Shown here piece by piece: positions 40,628 through 49,284 of a stretch of DNA of 64,000 nt. The stretch is taken from positions 1 through 64,000 of the forward strand of contig NZ_OOHJ01000013.1 in assembly GCF_900323885.1 (NCBI RefSeq), written 5' to 3'. Positions within the stretch are counted from its first letter, which is position 1; the number at the start of each line of letters is the position of its first letter. The notes beneath the pieces were generated by a model. That model made no database searches, was not told the origin of the DNA, and worked only from the letters and a program-made list of their open reading frames with translations. Both the position numbers and the translations under genes were made by a program. The DNA comes from [Actinomadura] parvosata subsp. kistnae. Its GTDB lineage: Bacteria; Actinomycetota; Actinomycetes; Streptosporangiales; Streptosporangiaceae.

Positions 40628-40643
40628 ATGTGAGCGCTAACAA
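40628..40643. promoter_or_regulatory. LacI-type operator over the araB start codon
   Basis: ATGTGAGCGCTAACAA overlaps the GTG start of araB (40630-40632), so the operator also encodes the first residues Val-Ser-Ala-Asn. It is identical, reverse-complemented, to the site at 30761-30776. Bound repressor here would act as a roadblock to elongating polymerase. Confidence 0.8.
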
Positions 40644-42267
40644 GTATGTGGTCGGAGTGGACTTCGGCACGCTTTCCGGGCGTGCCGTCGTCGTACGGGT
40701 GAGCGACGGCGCCGAGCTGGGCAGCGCCGTCCACGAGTACGAGCACCGCGTCATCGAGCACACGCTGCCCGGCACGGACGTCCGCCTCGGCCCCGACTGG
40801 GCGCTGCAGTCGCCGCAGGACTGGATCGACGTGATGAGGATCGCCGTGCCGCAGGCGATCGCCGCCGCCGGCGTGCCCGCCGAGGAGATCATCGGCATCG
40901 GCACCGACTTCACCGCCTGCACCGTCCTGCCCACCACGGCCGACGGCACACCCCTGTGCTTCGAGACGCCCGCCGAGCCGCACGCCTGGCCCAAGCTGTG
41001 GAAGCACCACGCCGCCCAGCCGCACGCCGACCGCATCAACGAGCTGGCCGCGCGCCGGGGCGAGAGCTGGCTGCCGCGCTACGGCGGCAAGATCTCCTCA
41101 GAGTGGGAGTTCGCCAAGGCGCTGCAGGTGCTCGAAGAGGCCCCCGAGGTCTACGCCAGGGCCGAGCGCTGGATCGAGGCCGCCGACTGGATCATCTGGC
41201 AGCTCACCGGCGTCGAGAGCCGCAACATCTGCACCGTCGGCTACAAGGGCGTCTTCCAGGACGGCAGCTACCCGTCGGAGGAGTACCTCGCCGAGCTGAA
41301 CCCCGGCTTCGCCGGCTTCGTCGGCAAGCTCGCCACCGGCACCGTCGGCGACAAGGTGGGCGAGGTGACGCTGGCGCCGCTGGGCGGCCTGGCCGGGCGC
41401 CTGACCGCGCGCGCCGCCGAATGGACCGGCATCCCCGAGGGCGCCGCCGTCGCCGTCGGCAACGTCGACGCGCACGTCACCGCCGCCGCCGCGGACGCCG
41501 TGCGGCCCGGCCAGATGGTGGCCATCATGGGCACCTCCACCTGCCACATCATGCCCAGCGACCAGCTCGCCGAGGTGCCCGGCATGTGCGGCGTCGTCCA
41601 GGACGGCATCGTGCCGGGCCTGTGGGGCTACGAGGCCGGCCAGTCCGCCGTGGGCGACATCTTCGCCTGGTTCGTCGACAACTTCGGCACCGACGGGCAC
41701 GAGCGCCTGACCGAGCTCGCCGAGAAGCAGGCCGTCGGCCAGCACGGGCTCGTCGCGCTCGACTGGTTCGGCGGCAACCGCTCGGTCCTGGTCGACCACA
41801 ACCTCTCCGGCGTGATCATCGGCCAGACCCTCGCCACCAAGCCCGAGGACGTCTACCGCGCGCTCATCGAGTCCACCGCGTTCGGCGCCCGCATGATCGT
41901 CGAGACGTTCGAGAAGTCCGGCGTGCCCGTCGAGGAGTTCATCGTCGCCGGCGGCCTGCTGAAGAACCGCTTCCTCATGCAGGTCTACGCCGACGTGCTG
42001 CGCCGCCCGCTGTCGATCATCGCCTCGGACCAGGGCCCCGCCCTCGGCTCGGCCATCCACGCGGCCGTCGCCGCCGGCGAGTACGCCTCCATCGAGGAGG
42101 CCGCCGCCGCCATGGGCAAGCGCACCGAGAACGCGTACGTGCCGGACGAGGCCCGCGCCGACGCCTACGACCGGCTCTACGCCGAGTACCGCAGGCTCCA
42201 CGACTTCTTCGGAGACGGACAGATGCTGCACGCGCTGCGCGCGATCAGGAACGAGGCACAAGCTTGA
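40630..42267 (+). CDS. araB: L-ribulokinase
   Basis: The 545-residue FGGY-family sugar kinase has '[21 protein letters not shown]' (phosphate loop 1) at the N terminus, '[13 protein letters not shown]', '[14 protein letters not shown]' and '[14 protein letters not shown]' (the conserved C-terminal nucleotide region), matching ribulokinases in length and order. It phosphorylates L-ribulose to L-ribulose 5-phosphate in the cytoplasm. GTG 40630 is chosen because TGGAG sits 6 nt upstream; the operator overlaps this start. Its TGA overlaps the araD ATG by one base (TGATG), so the genes are coupled. Confidence 0.95.
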   Translation: MSANKYVVGVDFGTLSGRAVVVRVSDGAELGSAVHEYEHRVIEHTLPGTDVRLGPDWALQSPQDWIDVMRIAVPQAIAAAGVPAEEIIGIGTDFTACTVLPTTADGTPLCFETPAEPHAWPKLWKHHAAQPHADRINELAARRGESWLPRYGGKISSEWEFAKALQVLEEAPEVYARAERWIEAADWIIWQLTGVESRNICTVGYKGVFQDGSYPSEEYLAELNPGFAGFVGKLATGTVGDKVGEVTLAPLGGLAGRLTARAAEWTGIPEGAAVAVGNVDAHVTAAAADAVRPGQMVAIMGTSTCHIMPSDQLAEVPGMCGVVQDGIVPGLWGYEAGQSAVGDIFAWFVDNFGTDGHERLTELAEKQAVGQHGLVALDWFGGNRSVLVDHNLSGVIIGQTLATKPEDVYRALIESTAFGARMIVETFEKSGVPVEEFIVAGGLLKNRFLMQVYADVLRRPLSIIASDQGPALGSAIHAAVAAGEYASIEEAAAAMGKRTENAYVPDEARADAYDRLYAEYRRLHDFFGDGQMLHALRAIRNEAQA

Positions 42268-42923
42268 TGAACGACCTGCGGAAAATCGTCGCCGACCTGC
42301 ACGCCGAGCTGGTCCGCTACAACCTGGTGGTCTGGACGGCCGGAAACGTCTCCGGCCGCGTCCCCGGCGAGGACCTGTTCGTCATCAAGCCCTCAGGGGT
42401 CTCCTACGACGAGCTGACGCCGGAGAACATGGTCGTGTGCGACCTCGACGGCAACCTGGTGGAAGGCGAGCACTCGCCGTCCAGCGACACCGCCGCGCAC
42501 GCCTACGTCTACCGCAACATGCCAGACGTCGGCGGCGTCGTGCACACTCACTCGACCTACGCCTCGGCCTGGGCCGCGCGCGGCGAGGCCATCCCGTGCG
42601 TGCTGACCGCGATGGCCGACGAGTTCGGCGGCGAGATCCCGGTCGGCCCGTTCGCGCTGATCGGCGACGACTCGATCGGCCAGGGCATCGTCCAGACGCT
42701 CAAGGGGCACCGCTCCAAGGCCGTCCTCATGCAGAACCACGGCGTGTTCAGCATCGGCAAGGACGCCAAGGCCGCCGTGAAGGCCGCCGTGATGTGCGAG
42801 GACGTGGCGCGTACCGTGCACGTGGCCCGCCAGCTCGGCGACCCGCTGCCCATCGCGCAGGACGACATCGACCGCCTTTACGACCGCTATCAGAACGTCT
42901 ACGGACAGAGGAGCCCGCGTTGA
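42267..42923 (+). CDS. araD: L-ribulose-5-phosphate 4-epimerase
   Basis: The 218-residue class II aldolase/epimerase has '[32 protein letters not shown]' at the N terminus. The zinc histidines lie in '[13 protein letters not shown]' (HTH) and the later '[12 protein letters not shown]'. It converts L-ribulose 5-phosphate to D-xylulose 5-phosphate, the entry to the pentose phosphate pathway. It sits between araB and araA, overlapping both (1 bp and 4 bp), so the three form a single translational unit. Length is normal for AraD (about 220-230). Confidence 0.94.
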   Translation: MNDLRKIVADLHAELVRYNLVVWTAGNVSGRVPGEDLFVIKPSGVSYDELTPENMVVCDLDGNLVEGEHSPSSDTAAHAYVYRNMPDVGGVVHTHSTYASAWAARGEAIPCVLTAMADEFGGEIPVGPFALIGDDSIGQGIVQTLKGHRSKAVLMQNHGVFSIGKDAKAAVKAAVMCEDVARTVHVARQLGDPLPIAQDDIDRLYDRYQNVYGQRSPR

Positions 42924-44386
42924 ACATCTGGTTTCTGACCGGCAGTCAGGGACTCTACGGCGAGGACACGCTGCGTCAGGTGGCCGAGCAGTCCCAGCGG
43001 ATCGCCGAGCAGCTCCCCATGCCGGTCGAGTGGAAGCCCGTCCTGACCGACGCGGCCGCCATCCGGCGGATCATGCTGGAGGCCAACGCCGACGACTCGT
43101 GCGCCGGCGTGATCGCCTGGATGCACACGTTCTCCCCGGCCAAGATGTGGATCGCCGGGCTCGACGCGCTGCGCAAGCCGCTGCTGCACCTGCACACGCA
43201 GGCCAACGTCGAGCTGCCGTGGGCCACCATCGACATGGACTTCATGAACCTGAACCAGGCCGCGCACGGCGACCGCGAGTTCGGGCACATCCAGACGCGG
43301 CTCGGCGTGCCGCGCAAGACCGTGGCCGGGCACGTCAGCGACCCGGCCGTGGGCGAGCGCATCCTCGCCTGGCTGCGCGCCGCCAAGGGCCTGGCCGAGG
43401 TGCGCACCCTCAAGCTGGCCCGCTTCGGCGACAACATGCGCGACGTGGCCGTCACCGAGGGCGACAAGGTCGAGGCGCAGCTGCGCTTCGGCGTCTCCGT
43501 CAACACCTACGGCGTCAACGACCTGGTCGAGGCCGTGGACGCGGCCTCCGACGCCGACGTGACCGCGCTGGTCAAGGAGTACGCCGAGCAGTACGAGGTG
43601 GCTCCCGAGCTGCTGGGCGAGCGCAACGAGTCGCTGCGGTACGCGGCCAGGATCGAGCTGGGCCTGCGCGGCTTCCTGGAGGCGGGCGGCTTCAAGGCGT
43701 TCACCACGAACTTCGAGGACCTCGGCGGCCTGCGCCAGCTCCCCGGCCTGGCCGTGCAGCGGCTCATGGCCGACGGGTACGGCTTCGGCGGCGAGGGCGA
43801 CTGGAAGACCTCCGTCCTGCTGCGCACGCTCAAGGCCATGTCTGATCATGGGGCTCCGGGCGGCACGTCCTTCATGGAGGACTACACCTACGACCTCACG
43901 CCCGGCAACGAGCTGATCCTCGGCGCCCACATGCTGGAGGTCTGCCCGTCCATCGCCGCCGGCACGCCGTCGTGCGAGATCCACCCGCTGGGCATCGGCA
44001 ACCGGGAGGACCCGGTCCGGCTCGTGTTCGACGCCGAGCCCGGCCCCGGCATCGTCGTCGGCCTGGCCGACATGGGCGACCGGTTCCGGCTCGTCGCCAA
44101 CGAGATCGACGTCGTCGCCCCGCCGCAGCCGCTGCCCAAGCTGCCGGTGGCGCGCGCCGTGTGGCAGCCGCGCCCCAACCTGCGCACCTCCACCGAGTCG
44201 TGGCTCACCGCCGGCGCCCCGCACCACACGGTGCTGTCCAAGGCCGTCGGGCGCGAGGAGCTGGTCGACCTGGCCGAGATGCTGGGGGTGGAGCTGGTCG
44301 TCATCGACGCCGACACCACGACCGAGCGGTTCGCCAAGGAGCTGCGCTGGAACCAGGCGTACTACCGCCTGGCCCAGGGCTTCTGA
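42920..44386 (+). CDS. araA: L-arabinose isomerase
   Basis: The 488-residue isomerase starts at TTG 42920, inside the araD stop, after a GAGGAG ribosome site. Family landmarks are '[19 protein letters not shown]', '[19 protein letters not shown]', '[18 protein letters not shown]', '[10 protein letters not shown]' (metal-binding Glu region) and '[13 protein letters not shown]' near the C terminus. It converts L-arabinose to L-ribulose, the first cytoplasmic step of the pathway. It closes the arabinose gene block; no T-tailed terminator is seen directly downstream. Confidence 0.95.
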   Translation: MNIWFLTGSQGLYGEDTLRQVAEQSQRIAEQLPMPVEWKPVLTDAAAIRRIMLEANADDSCAGVIAWMHTFSPAKMWIAGLDALRKPLLHLHTQANVELPWATIDMDFMNLNQAAHGDREFGHIQTRLGVPRKTVAGHVSDPAVGERILAWLRAAKGLAEVRTLKLARFGDNMRDVAVTEGDKVEAQLRFGVSVNTYGVNDLVEAVDAASDADVTALVKEYAEQYEVAPELLGERNESLRYAARIELGLRGFLEAGGFKAFTTNFEDLGGLRQLPGLAVQRLMADGYGFGGEGDWKTSVLLRTLKAMSDHGAPGGTSFMEDYTYDLTPGNELILGAHMLEVCPSIAAGTPSCEIHPLGIGNREDPVRLVFDAEPGPGIVVGLADMGDRFRLVANEIDVVAPPQPLPKLPVARAVWQPRPNLRTSTESWLTAGAPHHTVLSKAVGREELVDLAEMLGVELVVIDADTTTERFAKELRWNQAYYRLAQGF

Positions 44387-44435
44387 CCTGACCCCCGCGC
44401 CGCCGTCGTCCTCCCTCCCGCCGCACTTCGGCCGA

Positions 44436-44554
44436 GGTCCTTCTGGGAGGGAGGAGGAGCGTTCAGGTCCTTCACGGGAGGGGCTGAGGCTTCTCCCAGC
44501 AGGGGTTGAGGCTCCTGCGGGGGAGGAGGAGCGCTTGGGTCCTTCGACGGGAGG
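44436..44554. repeat. Degenerate direct repeats GGTCCTTC-N0..2-GGGAGG after araA
   Basis: The pattern GGTCCTTC followed by GGGAGG occurs at about 44436, 44466 and 44538; the last two are embedded in longer copies of about 33 bp (44449-44481 and 44521-44554). They fill the gap between the convergent araA and PLDc_N-like genes. Purpose unknown. Confidence 0.6.
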
Positions 44555-44572
44555 AGGGTGGCGGCGGGTGCG

Positions 44573-44923
44573 TCAGGTGTCGTCGGACGGCTTGCGGGGG
44601 GCGTTCCTGCGTTGCTGCTCGGCGCGTTCGCGGCAGCGGCGCAGGAACTCCTCGTCGTCGTCGGGGTTGGTGGCGGCGAAGCGGCCGGGGCGGTCGTACT
44701 CGGGGAAGGCGCTGGGGCGCGCCTGCGCCGGGACGGCACGCTCCGGGCGGCCGGCCACCAGCCAGGCGACGGAGCCGATCAGCGGGAACAGCAGCACGAT
44801 CAGCACCCAGGCGACCTTCGGCAGGTTGCGGCAGGCCACGTCGGGCGTGGTGATCACGTCGAAGAGGCAGTAAAGCCACAGGACGAGCGTGACGAGGCCG
44901 ACGGCCTCGGACAGGACGAGCAC
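44573..44923 (-). CDS. PLDc_N-domain membrane protein
   Basis: The 116-residue protein has two membrane helices (~6-26 and ~37-57) with the PLDc_N pattern 'LVLWLYCLFDVITTPDVACRNLPKVAWVLIVLLFPLIGSVAWLVAGRP'-like. A charged cytoplasmic tail ends in Arg-rich sequence. The domain resembles the N terminus of cardiolipin synthases, but the catalytic PLD part is absent. GTG 44923 is chosen since GGAGG lies 6 nt upstream; the longer frame runs into the oxidase promoter. It is divergent from the alditol oxidase gene. Confidence 0.85.
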   Translation of the reverse strand: MLVLSEAVGLVTLVLWLYCLFDVITTPDVACRNLPKVAWVLIVLLFPLIGSVAWLVAGRPERAVPAQARPSAFPEYDRPGRFAATNPDDDEEFLRRCRERAEQQRRNAPRKPSDDT

Positions 44924-45003
44924 GGCACACCTCCGGTCGGCGGCACCTGAAACTAGCGGCACCCGGGCGGGCTGACAAGGTGGGGCTGTGGGAAGGTAAG
45001 GCC

Positions 45004-46212
45004 GTGACGCTGACCAATTGGGCTGGAAACACCACATTCCACGCAAAAGAAGTCCATCACCCGACCTCGCTCGACGAGCTCCAGCGGCTCGTCGCGGACT
45101 CCGCGAGCGTGCGCGCCCTCGGGAGCGGGCACTCCTTCAACCACGTCGCCGACACCGACGGCGACCTCGTGGTGCTCGACCGGATGCCCGCCCAGGTGGA
45201 GATCGACAGCGCCGCGGCCAAGGTGCGGGTGGGTGCGCGCACCACGTACGCGACGCTCGCGCCGCTGCTGCACCAGGCCGGGTTCGCGCTGGCGAACATG
45301 GCCTCGCTGCCGCACATCTCCGTCGGCGGCTCCGTCGCGACCGGCACGCACGGCTCCGGCGACGCCGTGCGCAGCCTGGCCGGCGCCGTGTCGGGAATCG
45401 AGCTCGTCACCGCCGACGGGTCGCTGCTGACGCTCGCGCGCGGCGACGAGGACTTCCCCGGCGCCGTGGTGTCGATCGGCGCCCTCGGCATCGTCACCTC
45501 GCTCACGCTCGACCTCGTACCGGCCTTCGAGCTGCGCCAATACGTCCGCGAGGGCCTGAGCCAGGACGCGCTGGAGCACTTCGACGAGATCATGTCCAGC
45601 GGCTACAGCGTCAGCCTGTTCACCGACTACCGCGACACCCGCGTCTGGCTGAAGTGCTCCGACGAGCTGACCGACCCCGACTGGTACGGCACCACCGCCG
45701 CCGACGGCCCCCGCCACCCGCTGCCCGCCATGCCGGCCGACAGCTGCACCGGCCAGCTCGGCGTGCCCGGCCCCTGGTACGAGCGGCTGCCGCACTTCCG
45801 CGCCGACTACCCGCCCAGCGGCGCCGGCGACGAGCTGCAGTCGGAGCTGCTGCTGCCCCGGCGGCACGCGGTCGAGGCGCTGCGCGCGCTGTTCGCGATC
45901 GGCGACCGCATCCGGCCCGTGCTGCAGATCTCCGAGGTGCGCTCGATCGCCGCCGACGACCTGTGGCTGAGCCCCTTCAACGGTCGCGAGAGCATCGGCG
46001 TGCACTTCACCTGGGTCAAGGACGTCGCCGCCGTCATGCCGGTGCTGGAGCTGGTGGAGGAGACGCTGGCGCCGTTCGAGCCGATCCCGCACTGGGGCAA
46101 GCTGTTCACCCGGTGGCCGGAGTGCCCCGAGTCCTTCCGCGCGCTGGCCCGCAGGCTCGACCCCGCCGGCAAGTTCGGCAACGACTTCACCCGGCTACTG
46201 CTGGGGGAGTAG
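45004..46212 (+). CDS. aldO: Alditol oxidase (xylitol/sorbitol oxidase)
   Basis: The 402-residue FAD oxidase is strikingly like Streptomyces coelicolor AldO as remembered: 'VTLTNWAGNTTFHAKEV', 'LGSGHSFN' (His43, the expected covalent FAD link), 'NMASLPHISVGGSVATGTHGSG', 'VPGPWYERLPHFRADYPPS', and 'LDPAGKFGNDFTRLLLG' at the C terminus. It oxidises the terminal alcohol of xylitol, sorbitol or similar polyols with O2, making H2O2. It is cytoplasmic, with no signal peptide. GTG 45004 follows AAGG. Its position next to the arabinose genes suggests pentitol use, but no arabinose operator precedes it. Confidence 0.92.
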   Translation: MTLTNWAGNTTFHAKEVHHPTSLDELQRLVADSASVRALGSGHSFNHVADTDGDLVVLDRMPAQVEIDSAAAKVRVGARTTYATLAPLLHQAGFALANMASLPHISVGGSVATGTHGSGDAVRSLAGAVSGIELVTADGSLLTLARGDEDFPGAVVSIGALGIVTSLTLDLVPAFELRQYVREGLSQDALEHFDEIMSSGYSVSLFTDYRDTRVWLKCSDELTDPDWYGTTAADGPRHPLPAMPADSCTGQLGVPGPWYERLPHFRADYPPSGAGDELQSELLLPRRHAVEALRALFAIGDRIRPVLQISEVRSIAADDLWLSPFNGRESIGVHFTWVKDVAAVMPVLELVEETLAPFEPIPHWGKLFTRWPECPESFRALARRLDPAGKFGNDFTRLLLGE

Positions 46213-46232
46213 CACCCCGCCGGGCACCTGCG

Positions 46233-46264
46233 CCCCCGGACGTAGCGGGTCACCGGTCCGGGGG
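46233..46264 (+). terminator. Hairpin after aldO
   Basis: CCCCCGGAC and GTCCGGGGG form a perfect 9-bp stem around a 14-nt loop, 21 bp after the aldO stop. No T-run follows, so termination is uncertain. Confidence 0.45.
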
Positions 46265-46303
46265 ACGATGCCAGGCGCCCGTTCGTCGGCCATCGTGGGG
46301 TGC

Positions 46304-47086
46304 ATGACCGATCACCCGTTCAGATTCGGCGCGGTCGCCGGGCAGGCCCCCGACGCCGCCGCGTGGACCGGCCTGGCCCGGCGGGCGGAGGGCCTGGGCT
46401 ACTCGACCCTGCTCGTGCCCGACACGCTCGGCACGTTCTCGCCGTTCACGGCCGCCGCGGTGGCGGCCACGGCCACCACGACGCTGCGCGTCGGCACGTA
46501 CGTGCTGAGCGCGCCGAACCGCACGCCGCAGGCCGTCGCGTGGGAGAGCGCCACCCTGCACCGGCTCACCGGCGGCCGGTTCGAGCTGGGGCTCGGCGCC
46601 GGGCGGCCCGGCGCCGAGGCCGACGCGGCGGCGCTCGGCGTGCGCTTCGGCACGCCGGGCGAGCGCATCGAGCGGCTGTCCGAGACCATCGACGCCGTCC
46701 AGGACGTCCGGATCCTCGTGGCCGCCTCCGGCACCAGGCTGCTGCGGCTGGCCGCGCGCAGGGCCGACACGGTCGCGCTCGGCGTGCCGGCGCACTACAC
46801 GGAGGAGCAGGTCGCGGCCAAGCTCGACGAGCTGTACGAGCTGGCCGGCGACCGCTTCCACGACCTGGAGCTGGCCATGAACCTGGCCTGCGCCGGCTCC
46901 GAGCCGCCCGACTGGGCGCTGAGCCGCTTCGGCCGCACCGGCACCGGCATCCTCACCGGCACGGTGACGGAGATGGCCGACACGCTGCGCCGCCGCCGCG
47001 ATCATCTCGGGGTCTCGTACGTGTCGGTGAACGCCCAGTTCATGGACGCTTTCGCCCCGGTCGTGGAACGGCTCGCCGGTACCTGA
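46304..47086 (+). CDS. LLM-class (luciferase-like) F420-dependent oxidoreductase
   Basis: The 260-residue luciferase-like monooxygenase fold has 'FRFGAVAGQAPDAAAWTGLARRAEGLGYSTLLVPD' at the start, then 'TTTLRVGTYVLSAPNRTPQAVAWESATLHRLTGGRFELGLGAG'. These patterns are typical of the F420-dependent actinobacterial subgroup. The substrate is unknown. At 260 residues it is shorter than the usual 290-340, lacking part of the mid-barrel region. ATG 46304 is preferred to ATG 46268 because the family motif begins directly after it. The gene seems to be alone, followed by a small inverted repeat. Confidence 0.82.
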   Translation: MTDHPFRFGAVAGQAPDAAAWTGLARRAEGLGYSTLLVPDTLGTFSPFTAAAVAATATTTLRVGTYVLSAPNRTPQAVAWESATLHRLTGGRFELGLGAGRPGAEADAAALGVRFGTPGERIERLSETIDAVQDVRILVAASGTRLLRLAARRADTVALGVPAHYTEEQVAAKLDELYELAGDRFHDLELAMNLACAGSEPPDWALSRFGRTGTGILTGTVTEMADTLRRRRDHLGVSYVSVNAQFMDAFAPVVERLAGT

Positions 47087-47103
47087 CGGAACCTGACAGG
47101 TAC
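47079..47103. repeat. Inverted repeat at the end of the LLM gene
   Basis: GTACCTG (47079-47085) and CAGGTAC (47097-47103) flank an 11-nt centre and overlap the LLM stop codon. It could be a weak terminator or an operator of the DUF3224 gene, which starts 19 bp later. Confidence 0.4.
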
Positions 47104-47121
47104 GGCTGCCAGGATGAGGCC

Positions 47122-47514
47122 ATGACCGCCAAGGGAACCTTCGAGACCGCCGGCTGGACCCCGCAGCCGCCGTACGACGAGCGCGACGGCATCACGCTGG
47201 GGGTCGTCACCCTGACCAAGACCTTCTCCGGCGACCTGACCGGCACCAGCCTCGTCACCATGCTGGTCGCCTCCACTCCGGTGGAGGAGTCCCGCTCGTA
47301 CGTGGCGCTGGAGCGCATCGAGGGCACCCTGCACGGGCGGGCGGGCAGCTTCGTCGTCCAGCACGACGCCACCAGCGACAACGGCGCGCAGACGCTGCGC
47401 ATCAGGGTCGTGGCCGACTCGGGCACGGGCGAGCTGCGCGGCCTGCGGGGCGAGATGGGCATCGCCATCGACCCCGACGGCGGCCACTCCTACACCTTCG
47501 ACTACACGCTCTGA
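47122..47514 (+). CDS. DUF3224 family protein
   Basis: The 130-residue protein matches DUF3224: 'GTFETAGWTPQPPYDERDGITLGVVTLTKTFSGDLTGTS' at the start, 'SYVALERIEGTLHGRAGSFVVQHDA' in the middle and 'HSYTFDYTL' at the end. The family is a small beta-barrel (allene-oxide-cyclase-like) of unknown role, often found near stress or regulatory genes. ATG 47122 lies 35 bp after the LLM stop. It converges on the hemerythrin-like gene 12 bp further on. Confidence 0.85.
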   Translation: MTAKGTFETAGWTPQPPYDERDGITLGVVTLTKTFSGDLTGTSLVTMLVASTPVEESRSYVALERIEGTLHGRAGSFVVQHDATSDNGAQTLRIRVVADSGTGELRGLRGEMGIAIDPDGGHSYTFDYTL

Positions 47515-47526
47515 CCGCCCCGCGGG

Positions 47527-47943
47527 CTAGACGCCCTCGGGAAGGGTGCGCATCCGGTTCAGGATCGGGACTAGCTGCTCCTCCTCGTAGTCCAGGTGGG
47601 CCTCCAGCTCGGTGGCGAGCCGGTCGAGCTCCGCGCGGACCCCGTCGCCCGCGGCCAGGCACGTCCTGATCTCGTTCATGAGCCGGGCCACCACCTGGTG
47701 CTCCGCGCGGAGCCTGGCCAGTGCGGCGGCCAGCTCGGGGTGCTCGGTGCCGAGGTGGGGGAAGAGCGCGCCGTCCTCGCCCTCGTGGTGCAGGTGGAGG
47801 GCGTCGCAGAAGGCCAGGCAGTGCGTACGCAGGTCGGCCGCCTCCAGCCTGGACTCCCGGAGGGCGGCCAGGTCCCTGCGGAAGCCGTCGTGCAGCTTGA
47901 CGAGCTCGTCACCCCAGGCGACGAGCCGCTGTCCGTCCGTCAT
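47527..47943 (-). CDS. Hemerythrin HHE-domain protein
   Basis: The 138-residue four-helix protein has the hemerythrin-type histidine/glutamate pattern: 'LVKLHDGFRRDL' (His), 'HLHHEGEDGALFPHL' (HxxE and H), 'LRAEHQVVARLM' (His) and 'HLDYEEEQLVPIL' (HxxxE). It probably binds a di-iron centre sensing or carrying O2, NO or related species. AAAGGA supports ATG 47943. It overlaps the upstream MFS gene by 4 bp (ATGA), so the two are made together. The reason for pairing an exporter with an HHE protein is not known. Confidence 0.87.
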   Translation of the reverse strand: MTDGQRLVAWGDELVKLHDGFRRDLAALRESRLEAADLRTHCLAFCDALHLHHEGEDGALFPHLGTEHPELAAALARLRAEHQVVARLMNEIRTCLAAGDGVRAELDRLATELEAHLDYEEEQLVPILNRMRTLPEGV

Positions 47944-49262
47944 GCCAGTTCCTTTCGGGAGAAGGTGCCGTAGAGGGCGGCGAAGAGGGTGGCCAGCAGG
48001 CCGGCCAGGGCCGCCACGCCGAAGCTCCAGCCGGCGCCGCCGCCCGCCAGCACGGCCGCCCCGACCGCGCCGGCCACGCTGCTGCCGACGATCCTGACCA
48101 GCGCGTTGATGCCGCCGGCCGCGGCCGTCCTGGCCGGCTCCACGTGCTCGACCGCCATCGTGCCGAGCGCCGCGTAGCCGAGGCCGACGCCGAGCCCGAG
48201 CACGGTCGCGGCGCCGTACAGGTCGGTGCCGGACGACCGGGACACCGCCAGCCACAGCGCCGCGGCCGTCACCAGCGCCGAGCCGGCCGCCACCAGCGCG
48301 GAGGCGGTGAAGCGGCGCATCAGCGGGCCCGCCAGCACCGAGACCACGAGCATCAGCACCGTCGTGGGCAGCAGGTAGAGCCCGACCTGCAGCACCGACG
48401 CCCCGAGCGCGCCCTGGGCCACCGCCGAGACCGTCGTGATGGCCGCGAACAGGGCGAACCCCAGCAGGAACGAGGCCACCGTCGCCCCCACCGTCCTGCG
48501 GTGCAGGAGCATGGGCAGCTCGATCAGCGGCTCGGCGGTGCGGCGGGCCGTCACCACCCACACCGCGGCCACCACCACGGCGGCGGCGAGGAGCCCGAGC
48601 GTCCACGGCGAGGCCCAGCCCCAGACGGCGCCCTTGCTGACGGCCAGCAGCAGGCAGACCAGCCACACCGTGACCAGCCCCGCCCCGGCCAGGTCGGGCC
48701 GCCCCGCGCCGCGTACGGGGGTCTCCCGCACCACCGCCGCCACCAGGGCGAAGCTCAGCGCGCCGAGCCCCGTCAGCGCCCAGAACACCGCCCGGTGGTC
48801 CCCGTCGAGCAGCCCCGCGAGGATCATCCCGCCGCCGCTGCCGACGCCGATCGTGGCGCTGAGCACGCCGATCGCGCCCGGCAGCCGGTGGGCCGGCACC
48901 AGCTCCCTGACCAGGCCCATGGCCAGCGGCAGCAGCGGCGCGGCGGCGCCCTGGAGCACCCGGCCGGCGATCAGCGGGGCCAGGGTGTCGGAGACGGCGC
49001 CGAGGGCCGAGCCGGCGACGAGCAGGGCGAGGGCGGCCAGCGAGACGAGGCGGCGGCCGTACATGTCGCCGAGGCGCGACAGCAGCGGGATCGACACCGC
49101 GCCCGACAGCAGGCCGGCGGTGAGCGCCCAGGACACGGTGGTCGGCGGGGCGCCGAGCCGCTGCTCCAGGCCGGGCAGCAGGGGTACCAGCACCGTCATC
49201 TGGAGGGTCCCCACGGCCACCCCGAAGGCGAGCACCGCGACGACCGCGAAGTTTTTATACAT
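47940..49262 (-). CDS. MFS exporter under TetR control
   Basis: The 440-residue major facilitator resembles DHA2-type drug exporters ('VLVPLLPGLEQRLGAPPTTVSWALTAGLLSGAVSIPLLSRLGDMYGRR' with motif A). It has 12-14 helices and 'GRVLQGAAAPLLPLAMGLVREL' in helix 4. The ATG at 49262 lies inside a perfect 20-bp AT-rich palindrome. The upstream frame stays open but would run across the TetR gene, so this start is preferred. There is no ribosome site before it, so translation is probably leaderless or weak. It is divergent from TetR at 49285. Confidence 0.88.
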   Translation of the reverse strand: MYKNFAVVAVLAFGVAVGTLQMTVLVPLLPGLEQRLGAPPTTVSWALTAGLLSGAVSIPLLSRLGDMYGRRLVSLAALALLVAGSALGAVSDTLAPLIAGRVLQGAAAPLLPLAMGLVRELVPAHRLPGAIGVLSATIGVGSGGGMILAGLLDGDHRAVFWALTGLGALSFALVAAVVRETPVRGAGRPDLAGAGLVTVWLVCLLLAVSKGAVWGWASPWTLGLLAAAVVVAAVWVVTARRTAEPLIELPMLLHRRTVGATVASFLLGFALFAAITTVSAVAQGALGASVLQVGLYLLPTTVLMLVVSVLAGPLMRRFTASALVAAGSALVTAAALWLAVSRSSGTDLYGAATVLGLGVGLGYAALGTMAVEHVEPARTAAAGGINALVRIVGSSVAGAVGAAVLAGGGAGWSFGVAALAGLLATLFAALYGTFSRKELA

Positions 49263-49271
49263 GTATAAAAA
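49252..49271. promoter_or_regulatory. Perfect AT-rich palindrome, TetR operator
   Basis: TTTTTATACATGTATAAAAA is a perfect 20-bp palindrome in about 72% GC surroundings. It covers the MFS start codon and lies 13 bp before the TetR ATG. Its composition suggests it also serves as the -10 region for one or both divergent genes. Confidence 0.85.
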
Positions 49272-49284
49272 GTAACATGACAGG

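Noticed and set aside
44391..44572. Hidden small gene between araA and the PLDc_N-like gene
   Set aside because: The short frames there arise from the GGTCCTTC/GGGAGG repeats and give low-complexity peptides without ribosome sites.
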